Of a stretch of 32,511 nt of DNA, positions 31,424 through 32,511 are shown piece after piece (position 1 is the stretch's first letter; each line of letters starts with the position of its first letter). A program made the position numbers and the translations under genes. The notes below the pieces were generated by a model. The model saw only the letters and a list, made by a program, of their open reading frames with translations, did no database searches and was not told the origin of the DNA. Source of the DNA: an uncultured Dorea sp. GTDB lineage: Bacteria; Bacillota; Clostridia; Lachnospirales; Lachnospiraceae. The stretch covers positions 1-32,511 of the forward strand of contig NZ_CAKRAH010000026.1 of NCBI RefSeq assembly GCF_934294775.1, given 5' to 3'.

Positions 31424-32395
31424 ATGATGCCAGAAATTCACACACACGAAGACCCTGAATTAACCCGCGAAGAAGCAATCAAGATTCTGAACACACCGGA
31501 TGACCAGCTGGATGCTCTCATCGAACGTGCCGGACTTCTCCGAAAAAAATATAAAGGAAACCATGTCAGCATTCACATTCTTACTAATGTCCGCAGCGGT
31601 AACTGCTCTCAGGACTGCGCTTACTGTGCACAGTCCTGTCGTTCCAATGCCGACATTGACACCTACAAATGGGTAGAGGACGAAAAGCTATATAATGACA
31701 ATGATTTTGTCAACGAGAATCACCTGTCCAGACACTGTATCGGACTGAGCGGAATGAAATTTACCGATGCAGAGATTGAACAGCTTGCCAGACGTATCCG
31801 CAAGATGAAAGAAACAGGAACGCACCTTTGCTGCTCCATCGGATTTTTAACGGAAAAACAGGCGAGAATGTTAAAAGATGCCGGACTTGACCGTATTAAC
31901 CACAATCTGAACAGCAGCCGTGCTTATTATAGTCACATCTGCACTACTCATACCTTTGATCAGCGTGTGGAAAATATCCATATGCTCCAGAGACTGGGAT
32001 TTGAAATCTGCAGCGGCGGAATTATTGGTATGGGGGAAAGTAAAGAAGACGTTGTCGATATGCTCTTAGAATTAAAAGAGATCAATCCGGAAGCACTTCC
32101 AATTAACTTCCTCCTTCCAATCCCTGGCACACCTCTTGGAGACCAGGATATCTCCGGACTTACTTATGAATATGGCATGAAAGTATTATGTCTTGCCAGA
32201 CTTCTGGTTCCACAGTCTGATATCCGCTGCGCTGCCGGACGTGAGGTGTATTTTAAGGGACATGAAAAGGAATTGTTAAGCGTTGTAGATTCTATCTTTG
32301 CTTCTGGTTACCTGACTGCTGGCGGACAGGGGATCAAGGATACGATTCAGACGATTACGGATGCGGGATTTACATATGAAATAGAATCAGCGTAG
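31424..32395 (+). CDS. bioB: Biotin synthase
   Basis: Radical-SAM enzyme that inserts sulfur into dethiobiotin to form biotin. The 323-residue protein has the SAM cluster Cys61, Cys65 and Cys68 (NCSQDCAYC). Further conserved residues are Cys105, the Cys136/137 pair, Cys196 (EICSGGIIGMGE), and Arg268 in IRCAAGREVYF. Compared with E. coli BioB from memory, Cys137 and Cys269 near the second cluster are additional, as are Cys72 and Cys173. AAGGAAGG precedes the tandem ATG pair at 31424, and either ATG is possible. The upstream BirA-type box indicates control by biotin. No bioD, bioA or bioY is visible, though the window ends 116 bases later. Confidence 0.95.
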   Translation: MMPEIHTHEDPELTREEAIKILNTPDDQLDALIERAGLLRKKYKGNHVSIHILTNVRSGNCSQDCAYCAQSCRSNADIDTYKWVEDEKLYNDNDFVNENHLSRHCIGLSGMKFTDAEIEQLARRIRKMKETGTHLCCSIGFLTEKQARMLKDAGLDRINHNLNSSRAYYSHICTTHTFDQRVENIHMLQRLGFEICSGGIIGMGESKEDVVDMLLELKEINPEALPINFLLPIPGTPLGDQDISGLTYEYGMKVLCLARLLVPQSDIRCAAGREVYFKGHEKELLSVVDSIFASGYLTAGGQGIKDTIQTITDAGFTYEIESA

Positions 32396-32511
32396 CTGGC
32401 TGTTTAATACACTATTTTGTTGTGGCCTCTCGGCCCATGAGAAAGCGCTGGTATCCTGTTTGCTGCTAGATGTCACGATGCAGAAGTTCTAAGGCAGTCC
32501 GACTTTCCTAA
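32396..32511. other. Unassigned sequence at the right edge
   Basis: After bioB I see neither a clear terminator nor a gene. A small GGCC-TCTC-GGCC hairpin occurs near 32425. The stretch is less AT-rich than the intergenic regions around it and is cut by the window edge. Confidence 0.4.

Overview
The window looks like a chromosomal segment of an anaerobic Clostridia member, most likely Lachnospiraceae. This is inferred from the protein flavour of rpsB, tsf and gltB, strong GGAGG ribosome sites, frequent GTG/TTG starts, moderately AT-rich DNA, and anaerobe-type enzymes. Nearly all genes lie on the minus strand. Only a DUF1275 membrane gene, a decayed receptor gene and bioB are on the plus strand.

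Layout, read along the plus coordinates. 1-126 is the 5' end of a group II (IIC-like) intron on the minus strand, abutting the terminator (133-177) of the rpsB-tsf operon (230-1919). rpsB has its own promoter and a structured leader. 2192-3388 is a secreted coiled-coil NlpC/P60 hydrolase with its own promoter and terminator. 3626-9700 is the gltB-gltD glutamate synthase operon. 9830-10786 is a CPBP-family membrane protease. 11012-12073 is a small operon of an XRE-cupin regulator and a ProX/PrdX prolyl-tRNA editing protein. 12160-15647 is a maintenance operon: endonuclease IV (nfo), aldo/keto reductase, TrmO-type tRNA methyltransferase and a Dus-type dihydrouridine synthase.

15832-22067 is a seven-gene molybdenum operon read from one good promoter at 22108-22136. 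Its order is a molybdopterin-binding MoeA-like protein, moaC, moaA, a MOSC-MogA fusion, then modA, modB and modC. It couples cofactor assembly to molybdate import, but moaD, moaE, mobA and any molybdoenzyme are not in the window. 22154-22741 is a GNAT acetyltransferase and 22858-24492 an acyl-CoA ligase, with the divergent DUF1275 gene at 24694-25422. 25580-26761 is an iron-type alcohol dehydrogenase. 26925-30551 is a very large fused ATPase-permease (MacB/FtsX type) whose extracellular part carries three tandem repeats of about 64 residues. 30858-31216 is a frameshifted remnant of a solute-binding receptor. 31424-32395 is bioB under a clear BirA-type operator.

Most of the window is ordinary housekeeping. 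The accessory or unusual points are the intron inserted behind the rpsB-tsf terminator, the MOSC-MogA fusion and Cys-tailed MoeA-like protein, the repeats inside the large ABC protein, short degenerate tandem repeats in two 5' leaders, paired dyads upstream of nfo, and extra cysteines in BioB. I did not see a CRISPR array, a tRNA or rRNA gene, a complete transposase gene, or a clearly new defence system.
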